Of a stretch of DNA of 13,113 nucleotides, positions 1 through 6,768 are shown in pieces. The notes below the pieces were generated by a model. The model saw only the letters and a list, made by a program, of their open reading frames with translations. It did no database searches and was not told the DNA's origin. The stretch spans positions 1 to 13,113 of the forward strand of contig DTWD01000477.1 in assembly GCA_012963185.1 (NCBI GenBank). Reading direction: 5' to 3'. The DNA comes from Acidobacteriota bacterium. Its GTDB lineage: Bacteria > Acidobacteriota > Vicinamibacteria > Vicinamibacterales > UBA8438. Every line of letters begins with the position of its first letter. Positions within the stretch are counted from its first letter, which is position 1. A program made the translations under genes and the position numbers.

Positions 1-1
1 C

Positions 2-304
2 CCTGGCACTGTTGAAGGGAACCCTGTTTTTATTTACCACGATGCTTTTAACTCTGACCTGGCTCAGGTAGAAGATTTTAAGATGAGATACCGAGCTGGC
101 ACAGTCGGAGACGTTGAGGTTAAGAAATCATTGGCTGACGCGATTAATATGCATCTTGAGCCTATGCGTGAGCGACGAAGAGAAATTCTGTGTCGACCTG
201 GCCGAATTCGTGAAATTCTTTACGATGGTTCAGCGAAAGCAAGGCGTCTGGCTCAAGAGACGATGGCTGAGGTACGTGAGGCCGTCAGATTGATATATGA
301 GTGA
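2..304 (+). CDS. trpS: Tryptophanyl-tRNA synthetase, C-terminal part (5' end outside window)
   Basis: This is the 3' end of a gene that begins before the window; about 100 codons are visible, in the frame starting at base 2 and ending with TGA. The enzyme charges tRNA-Trp with tryptophan in the cytoplasm. The visible part opens with PGTVEGNPVFIYHDAFN and continues through a stretch ending VGDVEVKKSLADAINMHLEP, which is the typical C-terminal region of the bacterial TrpS form that carries the PGTVEGNPVF motif. It then runs into basic helices (RERRREI) and the usual helical tail. The HIGH and KMSKS motifs lie upstream and cannot be checked. It is followed after 60 bases by scpA on the same strand, a neighbourhood I recall from other bacteria. 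The identity rests on motif recognition alone, but the match is strong. Confidence 0.9.
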   Translation, partial: PGTVEGNPVFIYHDAFNSDLAQVEDFKMRYRAGTVGDVEVKKSLADAINMHLEPMRERRREILCRPGRIREILYDGSAKARRLAQETMAEVREAVRLIYE

Positions 305-364
305 GAGGGTTAGCTAGCTCTCGATTTGATGCTATGGTGCTTTTAGTTCTTTGGAGAGCGTGAA

Positions 365-1255
365 ATGGCCGACGAAGAACGAGTTAACGACATGACACCG
401 GTATTAGGTGAAGTCGAGATTCCGTCTAATTTTGAGTCGATTTTGCCTGATTATCCTTTCAAGGTCGCTGATTTTGAAGGGCCACTCGACCTTTTGATTC
501 ACCTGATTAAAAAGAACCAGGTGGATATTTATGACATTCCCATTGTTCTTATCACTAACCAATATCTTGAGTATCTTGAGTTGATGGGAGAACTCAACCT
601 CGACGTAGCTGGAGAGTTTCTCGTAATGTCAGCGACTCTTATTCACATTAAGTCTCGAACGCTTGTTCCAAGGCTTGAGACTGAGTCGGCGGATGAACTT
701 GACGAAGAAGACCCACGTGATGCACTGGTGAAGCGGCTTGTTGAACATCAACGGTTCAAAATGGCGGCAGAGCTACTTCACGAGCGAGAGACGGTTCGTA
801 GCGCACAATGGACACGTCCAGAAGGTCTTGTTGAAGAAATCTCTGGTGAACCTTTTGAACGAGAGCTTGAGGTTGATTTGTTTAGCCTGTTACAGGCTTT
901 CCAATCAGTGTTGTCAAGGTCGCGTGAGTACCCTACGGTTCGACTACCCTCGGAATTCGTTTCGATTGAGACTCGGATTCAAGAGCTCATCGAACAATTA
1001 GCCTCCGGGGGACCGTGTGGATTCAATGAGTTGTTTCCGGATGCATCGTCCCGCCAGGAACTTATTACAACCTTCTTAGCTGTACTCGAAATGATCCGCC
1101 TTAAGTTGATTCGTGTTTTTCAACAAGGAGCATGCGGACCCATTCGGGTTTATGCTCGGACGCGTTCTAATGATGACTCTCATCCATTTGGGACATCTGG
1201 TCTCGATCAATTTGCGATGAGAGAGACTACTAAACAAGAGGATGAAGGCTCGTGA
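365..1255 (+). CDS. scpA: Segregation and condensation protein A (kleisin)
   Basis: ScpA is the kleisin subunit of the SMC-ScpA-ScpB condensin complex. It bridges the SMC heads and helps organise and segregate the chromosome. The 296-residue product has a typical N-terminal kleisin segment (about residues 30-100: PFKVADFEGPLDLLIHLI followed by VDIYDIPI and an EYLELM helix). A charged middle (105-140) follows, and then a C-terminal winged-helix region (about 195-265, ending in LIRVFQQ and IRVYAR). A 30-residue acidic N-terminal extension precedes the conserved start of the domain, and a 30-residue polar tail follows it. The start ATG has a GGAGAG ribosome site at 353-358, six bases upstream. 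The stop codon overlaps the GTG start of scpB, so the two proteins are probably made by coupled translation. This suits partners in one complex. Confidence 0.95.
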   Translation: MADEERVNDMTPVLGEVEIPSNFESILPDYPFKVADFEGPLDLLIHLIKKNQVDIYDIPIVLITNQYLEYLELMGELNLDVAGEFLVMSATLIHIKSRTLVPRLETESADELDEEDPRDALVKRLVEHQRFKMAAELLHERETVRSAQWTRPEGLVEEISGEPFERELEVDLFSLLQAFQSVLSRSREYPTVRLPSEFVSIETRIQELIEQLASGGPCGFNELFPDASSRQELITTFLAVLEMIRLKLIRVFQQGACGPIRVYARTRSNDDSHPFGTSGLDQFAMRETTKQEDEGS

Positions 1256-1905
1256 CTGTAGGCGCGGACTTTGACGAACTTAAATCTATCATCGAGTCAT
1301 TGATATTTGCTTCTCCGGATCCTGTTTCGCTAAAGGTAATTGTCAAAACAATTGATAGCGAACCGCCTGAGCACGTCGAAGAAGCCTTGGCGAGTGTTTG
1401 CCAGGAATGGAAAGAACGCTCGGGTGGATTGCAGCTTGTGGAAGTCGCGGGCGGTTATCAGATTGTCACAAAATCAGAATTACACGAATGGGTGCGTCGA
1501 CTATTTCATGAACATTCAAAGAAAAGGATATCTATTCCCGCGTTGGAAACGCTGGCGGTTGTTGCTTACCGTCAACCGGTAACCGGACCTGAGATCGCTG
1601 AGATTAGAGGGGTTAATACTTCGGGTGTGCTTGGTACTTTAGTTGAGAGACACCTGGTGAAGGTTGTTGGAAGGCGGGCGGTCATAGGGCGTCCATTTCT
1701 TTATGCAACTACGCGAGAGTTTCTCGATCGCTTTGGCCTCAAAGATCTTGAGGATTTACCCAAGGTTGAAGATATGGCCGAGGCTCTCGGTATGGAAGTA
1801 CCAACCATGCTTACAGAAGCCTATCCGACCGAAGAGATCCTTCCATTTGAGACTGAGTCGGCACCAGCCGCTTCTGAGCCAGACGAGGCAGAAAAAGTCC
1901 ACTGA
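1252..1905 (+). CDS. scpB: Segregation and condensation protein B
   Basis: ScpB dimerises and binds the ScpA linker, completing the bacterial SMC condensin. The 217-residue product shows two winged-helix domains. The first spans about residues 8-85 (DELKSIIESLIFASPDPVS, then GGLQLVEVAGGYQIVTK). The second spans about 90-165 and contains the family hallmark ALETLAVVAYRQPVTGPEI followed by IRGVNTSGVL and GRPFLYATTREFLDRFGL. The acidic C-terminal tail (about 170-217) is typically variable. The start is GTG at 1252, where GTGA overlaps the scpA stop by four bases, with AAGAGG ten bases upstream as a likely ribosome site. Length is close to that of ScpB proteins I know. Nothing suggests truncation. 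The pairing with scpA immediately upstream makes the assignment secure. Confidence 0.95.
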   Translation: MTVGADFDELKSIIESLIFASPDPVSLKVIVKTIDSEPPEHVEEALASVCQEWKERSGGLQLVEVAGGYQIVTKSELHEWVRRLFHEHSKKRISIPALETLAVVAYRQPVTGPEIAEIRGVNTSGVLGTLVERHLVKVVGRRAVIGRPFLYATTREFLDRFGLKDLEDLPKVEDMAEALGMEVPTMLTEAYPTEEILPFETESAPAASEPDEAEKVH

Positions 1906-1959
1906 TAATGTAACAGCAAACGGATCCTGTTGGTGTATTTGTAGATCCAAGTTTATTTA

Positions 1960-2751
1960 ATGAGAGAGATGGCGGCGAAAGAATCACAATCGGTTCGTCT
2001 CCAGAAAGTATTGTCAGCGGCAGGTGTTGCGTCGCGGCGTGCAGCCGAGAAGCTCATTGCAGATGGTCGCGTTACGCTTAATGGTGTGACGGTGCGCAGA
2101 CTGGGTGTTTGTGCTGATCCTCAGAGCGATGACATACGAGTAGATGGGCGAAGAGTGGCTCGCCCCGGCCCAAGACGCTACTTGCTTGTGCATAAACCCC
2201 GGGGTGTCGTGACGACTCGCCGCGATCCTCAGCGTCGGAGAACGGTTCTTGATTTAGTCCCTCGTTTGACTGAGTATGTTTATCCGGTAGGTCGTCTAGA
2301 TTACGATTCTGAAGGACTATTGTTGTTAACAAATGACGGTGAGATGGCTTCTCTATTGACTCATCCGAGTCATGGTGTTTCACGGGTCTACGAAGCTACT
2401 GTTCGTGGGTGTCCGACGGATCAGCAATTACGCAGGATTGCCAAGGGCATGCGTCTTGACGGGCGGAAGACCGTGCCGGCAGAAGTACGGCGTATTAGTA
2501 GTCCGCGAACATCTCGTAATACTGACCGAGCCTGTATACAGGTTGTCCTTCGTGAGGGGAGAAATCGCCAGGTTCGACGGATGTTTGAAAGTATTGGCCA
2601 TCCGGTTGTTCGTTTGGTCCGCACTTCGCTCGGGCCGTTACGGCTCCGAGGTCTTAAATCAGGCCAGTCACGAGATTTATCTAAAGAGGAGCTCAGTGCA
2701 TTACGTGGTGTTCTGAATCAGGTTCCCAAGGTAAGTATTGACGATAACTAA
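1960..2751 (+). CDS. rluB: Large-subunit rRNA pseudouridine synthase (RluB/RsuA family)
   Basis: The product belongs to the RsuA/RluB/RluE/RluF group, which isomerises a specific uridine in ribosomal RNA to pseudouridine during ribosome assembly. An S4 RNA-binding domain occupies about residues 12-60 (VRLQKVLSAAGVASRRAAE, then GRVTLNG). The catalytic domain contains HKPRGVVTT at 78-86 and the active-site motif GRLDYDSEGLLLLTNDG, in which Asp114 is the expected nucleophile. REGRNRQVRRMFE near residue 205 is the conserved RNA-contact segment. The gene context between scpB and cmk is typical for RluB-type enzymes; the exact target uridine cannot be read from sequence. The start is uncertain: ATG 1960 has no clear ribosome site, while in-frame ATG 1969 gives a product shorter by three residues and is preceded by GAGAGAG. 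The 54 bases separating it from scpB show nothing convincing. Confidence 0.88.
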   Translation: MREMAAKESQSVRLQKVLSAAGVASRRAAEKLIADGRVTLNGVTVRRLGVCADPQSDDIRVDGRRVARPGPRRYLLVHKPRGVVTTRRDPQRRRTVLDLVPRLTEYVYPVGRLDYDSEGLLLLTNDGEMASLLTHPSHGVSRVYEATVRGCPTDQQLRRIAKGMRLDGRKTVPAEVRRISSPRTSRNTDRACIQVVLREGRNRQVRRMFESIGHPVVRLVRTSLGPLRLRGLKSGQSRDLSKEELSALRGVLNQVPKVSIDDN

Positions 2752-2753
2752 GA

Positions 2754-3422
2754 ATGACTGATGCAGTGGTAATAGCAATTGACGGTCCCTCTGGGGCAGG
2801 GAAAGGAACGGTGGCGCGGCAACTTGCTTCGGTACTAAATTGTCAACATATTGACACGGGGGCTATGTATCGGGCGGTAGCGTGGAGAGCTATTCAAGAC
2901 GGATGTTCTTTTGATGATGAGGTCGCCCTTGCGAATATAGCTGAGAATGCCTACTTTGATTTTAATGGTGTAAAGGTTGCTATGGATGGGCATGACGTGA
3001 CCGATTTGATTAGAACCCCAGAAATGGATGCTGCGGCAGCCAAGGTAGCAAGGTTGTCAAAGGTGCGAGCAGCGCTTGTGAGACGACAGCGCGCATTGGC
3101 TGATGGAGGGCGTGTTGTTATGGAGGGTAGAGATATCGGGACGTCTGTGTTTCCGGATGCCGAAGTGAAAATTTACCTCGATGCAGCGCCCGAAGAGAGA
3201 GCTGCGAGACGTGCGCACGATCAGGCGCACCAATTGCCTAGTAATGTGCGCGTGGAGGAAGTAGCCGATGCTCTCAAAGCGCGAGATCATTTGGACCGCA
3301 CCCGAGCTGTGTCTCCTCTTAAACAAGCGCCAGATGCAGTGCTTGTTGATACCACGGGTACTCCGGTGGATGAAGTAATTGAACAGGTGATTCGTATTGT
3401 GAGTCGGAAGTTGGATTTATAG
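2754..3422 (+). CDS. cmk: Cytidylate kinase
   Basis: Cytidylate kinase phosphorylates CMP and dCMP with ATP, feeding CTP and dCTP pools. The 222-residue protein has the P-loop GPSGAGKGT at residues 11-19. It also has the substrate-binding DTGAMYRA at 34-41, the GRDIGT segment at 125-130 and the lid/catalytic stretch RDHLDRTRAVSPL at 177-189, all in the usual order. The C-terminal half of the core (KIYLDAAPEERAARR) is likewise typical. The length matches stand-alone bacterial Cmk. The start ATG lies two bases after the rluB stop, so the two genes are surely cotranscribed and probably translationally coupled; no separate ribosome site is evident. The gene is followed by a noncoding stretch of more than 400 bases and then rpsA, the same gene order as in Proteobacteria. 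Confidence 0.96.
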   Translation: MTDAVVIAIDGPSGAGKGTVARQLASVLNCQHIDTGAMYRAVAWRAIQDGCSFDDEVALANIAENAYFDFNGVKVAMDGHDVTDLIRTPEMDAAAAKVARLSKVRAALVRRQRALADGGRVVMEGRDIGTSVFPDAEVKIYLDAAPEERAARRAHDQAHQLPSNVRVEEVADALKARDHLDRTRAVSPLKQAPDAVLVDTTGTPVDEVIEQVIRIVSRKLDL

Positions 3423-3714
3423 ATATGGACTCGGCCTTTACGTGTCGTGCGGCCCCATTTTTACAATCCTGTTCAGTGATTGATTCCCTAATGATTACTT
3501 TATAAATCTCCATTCATAAATATTCCTGTTGAATTGAAGTTGCCTTGGCGTGTGTCGGACTTAAACATGCCCCAGATGTTTCTTCCGGATACGCTGATTG
3601 TGCTATGGGTTCAATTTCAGCTTTCAATATGGCGAAGGTCTGTCGCGGTAATTTCTACGAGTTTTGCTTGGATAGCGCGCTTGTCTAGGCGTGCCATTAC
3701 GGTCTTTTGCAGGA
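3423..3714 (+). other. Noncoding stretch between cmk and the rpsA promoter
   Basis: No gene can be supported here. The first 110 bases are A/T-rich. The segment around 3433-3465 has GGCC on both sides of a 14-base loop followed by a short T run, too weak to call a terminator. From about 3534 a plus-strand frame stays open for 69 codons from a TTG, but its residue make-up is unlike a real protein and it has no ribosome site. A 40-residue minus-strand frame (3739 to 3617) overlaps the predicted rpsA promoter. I recognise neither. The stretch may simply be spacer, or the remains of a lost gene. Confidence 0.5.
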
Positions 3715-3744
3715 TTGACCTTGCGTCGTTAAGTAGCATATAGT
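3715..3744 (+). promoter_or_regulatory. Predicted sigma70-type promoter for rpsA
   Basis: TTGACC at 3715-3720 matches the -35 consensus at five of six positions. TATAGT at 3739-3744 matches the -10 consensus at five of six, with an 18-base spacer. Transcription would begin near 3751, leaving a leader of about 105 nt before the rpsA start codon. This is the best promoter-like pair I found in the window, and it sits where an rpsA promoter is expected. It is a consensus match only; use of the site is inferred. Confidence 0.6.
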
Positions 3745-3750
3745 CTTATG

Positions 3751-3856
3751 CTTACCGCCAATCTAGAGTTGGTGAACGTGTCGTTAGGTTCGACACGATA
3801 AGGATGGTGCGCGTCCATCTTTTGAGATGGGCTGCTGCGAGGAGGACGGGCAGAGA
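3751..3856 (+). promoter_or_regulatory. Structured 5' leader of rpsA, possible autoregulatory site
   Basis: The predicted leader holds two clear hairpins before the ribosome site. Hairpin I (3777-3797) has a perfect seven-base-pair stem, CGTGTCG/CGACACG, with a seven-base loop. Further on, CCATCT at 3815-3820 can pair with AGATGG at 3825-3830 (six pairs, four-base loop). Alternatively, CCATC at 3815-3819 can pair back with GATGG at 3803-3807, with two A-U pairs and a G-U pair extending that stem outward. The two pairings exclude each other. A GAGGAGG ribosome site follows at 3839-3845. In E. coli, S1 represses its own translation by binding a folded rpsA leader, so a similar role is plausible, but it is inferred. 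The left and right limits follow from the predicted start site and the chosen ATG. Confidence 0.5.
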
Positions 3857-5641
3857 ATGACCGATGTAAATGAGGGGGCAGCTGGCGATACCGCTGAAAC
3901 AGTAGTGCCTAGACTAGCTGAAGCCAAGCCTGCTTTTGGTGGTGTTACCGTGCTTGAAAGTGAAGAAGAACCCCGAGATCCAGCTGAGCAGGCCCTTCTC
4001 CTAGAGCTTTACGCTAGTAGTTTTAAGAATATTGCTGAAGGTGAAGTTATCAAGGGAACGGTTCTTAAGGTTTCTGATTCTGAGGTCGTTGTAGACGTTG
4101 GTTATAAGTCCGAAGGGGTTATTGCTCTTTCTGAGTTTTACGACGAGGCTGGCGAGGCGCCGATCCAGCCTGGTGATTTAGTCGAAGTACTTCTTGAGCG
4201 TACGGAAGACCGTGAAGGCCATATCGTGCTGTCGCGCGAAAAAGCCGAAAAAATGAAAATTTGGGACGATGTCGAAAAGGCTTATTCCGATCGAAAGGTT
4301 GTTATCGGTCGTGTGATCGAGCGCATTAAAGGCGGGTTAGCTGTAGACATCGGCGTGAGAGCGTTTTTACCAGGGTCGCAGATCGACGTTCGACCTGTTA
4401 GGAACCTCGATTCTTTGCGTGGCCAAGAGTTACGCATGCGAGTCATCAAGGTTAACAAGAAGCGCGGAAACATCGTTCTCTCACGAAAGGTTTTGCTTGA
4501 GGAAGAGAACGCAGAAAAGAAAAAGGATACTCTCGCAAACCTGTCAGAGGGCAAGATTATGCAGGGGGTTGTCAAAAACATCACAGACTACGGCGCGTTT
4601 ATTGATCTTGGTGGCATCGATGGGTTGTTGCATGTAACGGACATGTCATGGGGAAGGGCACAACATCCTTCTGAACTACAGAATGTTAACGATAATATCG
4701 AAGTGGTCGTTCTCAAATACGACCCTGCTACCGAAAGAGTATCTCTGGGATACAAGCAGTTGCATGACGACCCATGGGTCTCTGCTACTGATCGTTACCC
4801 AGTCGGGCAGCGTCTTCCTGGGAAGGTTGTCAGCCTAACGGACTATGGTGCATTCATAGAACTTGAACCGGGTGTCGAAGGCTTGATTCACGTTTCTGAA
4901 ATGTCTTGGAGTAAACGGATTAAGCATCCGTCTAAATTGCTTAACGTCGGAGATACGGTAGAGTCCATGATTTTAGCGGTGGACTCTTCGTCGCGGAGAA
5001 TTTCACTTGGTCTTAAGCAAACGGAGAGTAATCCCTGGCAGGAACTGGAGGATAAGTATCCGGTTGGCACCAAGCTTACAGGGACAGTCCGTAATTTAAC
5101 TGAATTTGGTGCTTTTGTTGAGATTGATGAAGGCATAGACGGATTGATTCATATCTCAGATATGTCATGGAGCAAGCGCCTGAAGCACCCGTCTGATGTG
5201 TTGGAAAAGGGTGATGAAGTTGAGGCGATGGTTCTCAATATTGATTCGGAAAACCAGCGATTATCGCTTGGCTTGAAGCAACTAGCCACGGATATTTGGG
5301 ACGATTTCTTTTCGAATACGAAAGTCGGGGATGTTGTTGAAGGAAAGATTGTTCGTATAACGAATTTCGGCGCTTTCGTTGAGCTAGGTGAAGGCATTGA
5401 AGGTTTGATTCACGTTTCCGAGTTTGAGAATCAAGCTGGCAGTGAAGATGCGGGACTCAAGGTGGATGAGACTATCAAGATGCGTGTCATCAAACTGAGT
5501 CCAGAAGACAGAAAGATTGGTCTCAGTATTCGTGCGTTAAGTAGTGACGACTTTGAAACTGATTGGCAGAGTTACGCTAGTAGTGATTCGCCCGAAGTCA
5601 CTCTTGGCGACCACTTCAAGCAGCAGACGTCGTCTGAGTAG
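3857..5641 (+). CDS. rpsA: 30S ribosomal protein S1
   Basis: S1 binds mRNA at the small ribosomal subunit and helps load and unfold messages. From the chosen start the protein has 594 residues with six S1 (OB-fold) domains at about 60-128, 145-213, 231-301, 316-388, 403-475 and 489-560. Domains 3-6 carry the classic pattern (for example DYGAFIDL, GLLHVTDMSW), while 1 and 2 are the divergent ribosome-binding pair. This is the six-domain layout of Proteobacterial S1, not the shorter Firmicute form. An acidic 50-residue N-terminal extension and a short Ser-rich tail flank the domains. I chose ATG 3857 because GAGGAGG lies at 3839-3845, eleven bases upstream; the in-frame ATG at 3827 would fall inside a predicted leader hairpin and has no ribosome site. 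Domains 4 and 5 are close copies. ihfB follows after 45 bases. Confidence 0.96.
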   Translation: MTDVNEGAAGDTAETVVPRLAEAKPAFGGVTVLESEEEPRDPAEQALLLELYASSFKNIAEGEVIKGTVLKVSDSEVVVDVGYKSEGVIALSEFYDEAGEAPIQPGDLVEVLLERTEDREGHIVLSREKAEKMKIWDDVEKAYSDRKVVIGRVIERIKGGLAVDIGVRAFLPGSQIDVRPVRNLDSLRGQELRMRVIKVNKKRGNIVLSRKVLLEEENAEKKKDTLANLSEGKIMQGVVKNITDYGAFIDLGGIDGLLHVTDMSWGRAQHPSELQNVNDNIEVVVLKYDPATERVSLGYKQLHDDPWVSATDRYPVGQRLPGKVVSLTDYGAFIELEPGVEGLIHVSEMSWSKRIKHPSKLLNVGDTVESMILAVDSSSRRISLGLKQTESNPWQELEDKYPVGTKLTGTVRNLTEFGAFVEIDEGIDGLIHISDMSWSKRLKHPSDVLEKGDEVEAMVLNIDSENQRLSLGLKQLATDIWDDFFSNTKVGDVVEGKIVRITNFGAFVELGEGIEGLIHVSEFENQAGSEDAGLKVDETIKMRVIKLSPEDRKIGLSIRALSSDDFETDWQSYASSDSPEVTLGDHFKQQTSSE

Positions 5642-5686
5642 CCGGTCGTCGAGTCTTCGCAAGGGGGGGGCGTGGCTGGAGACAGC

Positions 5687-6076
5687 ATGACCAAAGCAGC
5701 GCTTGTTGAAGAGGTTGCTCGCGTAGCCGATCTAACCAAGAAGCATTCTGAGGTTATTGTCGACGCTGTTGTTCACAGTATTATCAATGCCCTTCATAGA
5801 GGCGAGAAAATCGAACTTCGTGGTTTTGGCAGTTTTCGATTGCGTCGTCGTGAGCCACGCAAGGGGCGAAATCCAAAGACAGGTGATCGTGTAGACGTTC
5901 CTTCCAAGCGGGTGCCTTACTTTAAACCTGGGAAAGAGTTGAAAGACCTCATTAACAGTGACGAGATAGCAACGGTATCTAGCCTTGACCGTGACGTTGA
6001 GTCAGGCCACGATACCGCTTCTTCGCTAGACGAAAATTCGTCGGTAGCACCAGAGACGAGTTTTCGGCAGTATTGA
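5687..6076 (+). CDS. ihfB: HU/IHF-family DNA-bending protein, IHF beta-like
   Basis: This is a small nucleoid protein that dimerises and bends DNA. From ATG 5687 it has 129 residues. The first 90 form the complete HU/IHF fold: MTKAALVEEVA at the start, IELRGFGSFRLRRREPRKG at 42-60, the arm motif GRNPKTG at 60-66 with the intercalating proline at 63, and VPYFKPGKELKDLI at the end. The FKPGKEL ending and the location directly after rpsA resemble IHF beta more than HU. No alpha-subunit gene is present in the window, so a homodimer is equally possible. Residues 91-129 form an acidic, Ser-rich tail absent from most HU/IHF proteins. An alternative GTG start at 5672 is preceded by AAGGGGGGGG, but starting at MTKA agrees with the family and GGAG lies five bases before ATG 5687. 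Confidence 0.88.
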   Translation: MTKAALVEEVARVADLTKKHSEVIVDAVVHSIINALHRGEKIELRGFGSFRLRRREPRKGRNPKTGDRVDVPSKRVPYFKPGKELKDLINSDEIATVSSLDRDVESGHDTASSLDENSSVAPETSFRQY

Positions 6077-6124
6077 AGTTATCCCCCCTTCCCAAAGAGA
6101 AAGGTTTAGAGGCGGAGAGGCCCG

Positions 6125-6625
6125 ATGGAGAGGCTATGGACCCCTTGGAGACTAGAATACGTGACCGGCGCTGCGAGCAATGAGGCTGCAGACTGTGTTT
6201 TCTGTGAGGTATGCGGTGAGGATGCGCCGGCACCACTTCTCTTGTACCGCGGAGTTTGCGTGTTTGTCATTCTCAATAAGTATCCATATAACAACGGCCA
6301 TCTTATGGTTGTGCCATTCCGGCACATCGGGAGGATGGCTGATGCCAATTCTGAAGAACTTGGCGAACTCATTCGCTTAGTACGAATTTCCGAGATGGTA
6401 CTCACCGAGGCTTACCAGGCTCATGGCATAAATGTCGGCATGAATCTTGGGCGTTCGGCGGGGGCCGGCGTGCCTGGTCACATGCACGTTCATCTTGTCC
6501 CGCGCTGGCAGGGAGATACGAACTTTATGTCAGTTGTGGGTAACACACGGGTTGTACCGGAAGAGCTTGCAGATAGTGTCAACCGGTTGAAACCGATTTT
6601 TCAAAAGCTAGTTACCGCAGAGTAA
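6125..6625 (+). CDS. HIT-family hydrolase, Ap4A phosphorylase-like
   Basis: The 166-residue protein carries the histidine triad HMHVHLV (His119, His121, His123). His121 is the expected nucleophile for cleaving a nucleotide phosphoanhydride bond. LWTPWR at residues 4-9, NKYPYNNGHLMVVP at 51-64 and PRWQGDTNF at 126-134 match the bacterial Ap4A phosphorylase / ATP adenylyltransferase group known from actinobacteria. These enzymes degrade diadenosine tetraphosphate, a by-product of aminoacyl-tRNA synthetases. Cys24, Cys27 and Cys30 near the N terminus resemble the zinc-binding cysteines of some HIT proteins. The start is set by GGAGAGG at 6114-6120, four bases before the ATG. It lies 48 bases after ihfB on the same strand and probably ends the rpsA transcript, since the next gene is convergent. 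The exact substrate is inferred from family resemblance. Confidence 0.87.
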   Translation: MERLWTPWRLEYVTGAASNEAADCVFCEVCGEDAPAPLLLYRGVCVFVILNKYPYNNGHLMVVPFRHIGRMADANSEELGELIRLVRISEMVLTEAYQAHGINVGMNLGRSAGAGVPGHMHVHLVPRWQGDTNFMSVVGNTRVVPEELADSVNRLKPIFQKLVTAE

Positions 6626-6768
6626 TCTAGAAAAAAACGCCGCTTCGATTTTCTGAGCCCGATTTGTTTTGTGGCTACAGAGCGCATCGAAATTACCAAG
6701 TTCTCCCCGTTCCGATACGTTGGTTACCGATGCTTCTTTGATTAATTTGTGGCGACAATCTATAGCGA

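Noticed and set aside
1922..1949. GGATC...GATCC inverted repeat between scpB and rluB
   Set aside because: Five base pairs with an 18-base loop and no T run; not a credible terminator or operator.
3433..3465. Possible terminator after cmk (GGCC...GGCC followed by T-rich sequence)
   Set aside because: Only four base pairs around a 14-base loop, with a short T run; too weak.
3617..3739. 40-residue minus-strand frame beginning MLLNDARSILQKTVMARLDK
   Set aside because: It reads like a plausible helix, but it has no well-placed ribosome site, matches no family I know, and its start overlaps the rpsA -10 region.
3534..3743. 69-codon open frame on the plus strand starting at TTG
   Set aside because: No ribosome site, a Trp/Ile/Ser/Arg-rich composition unlike a folded protein, overlap with the predicted rpsA promoter, and no recognisable motif.
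3827..3856. Earlier in-frame ATG for rpsA adding ten residues (MGCCEEDGQR)
   Set aside because: It lies inside a predicted hairpin without a ribosome site, and the GAGGAGG at 3839-3845 serves the later ATG.
4888..5397. Two minus-strand 82-codon frames in tandem inside rpsA
   Set aside because: They are antisense shadows of the repeated S1 domains 4 and 5, which explains their equal length and similarity.
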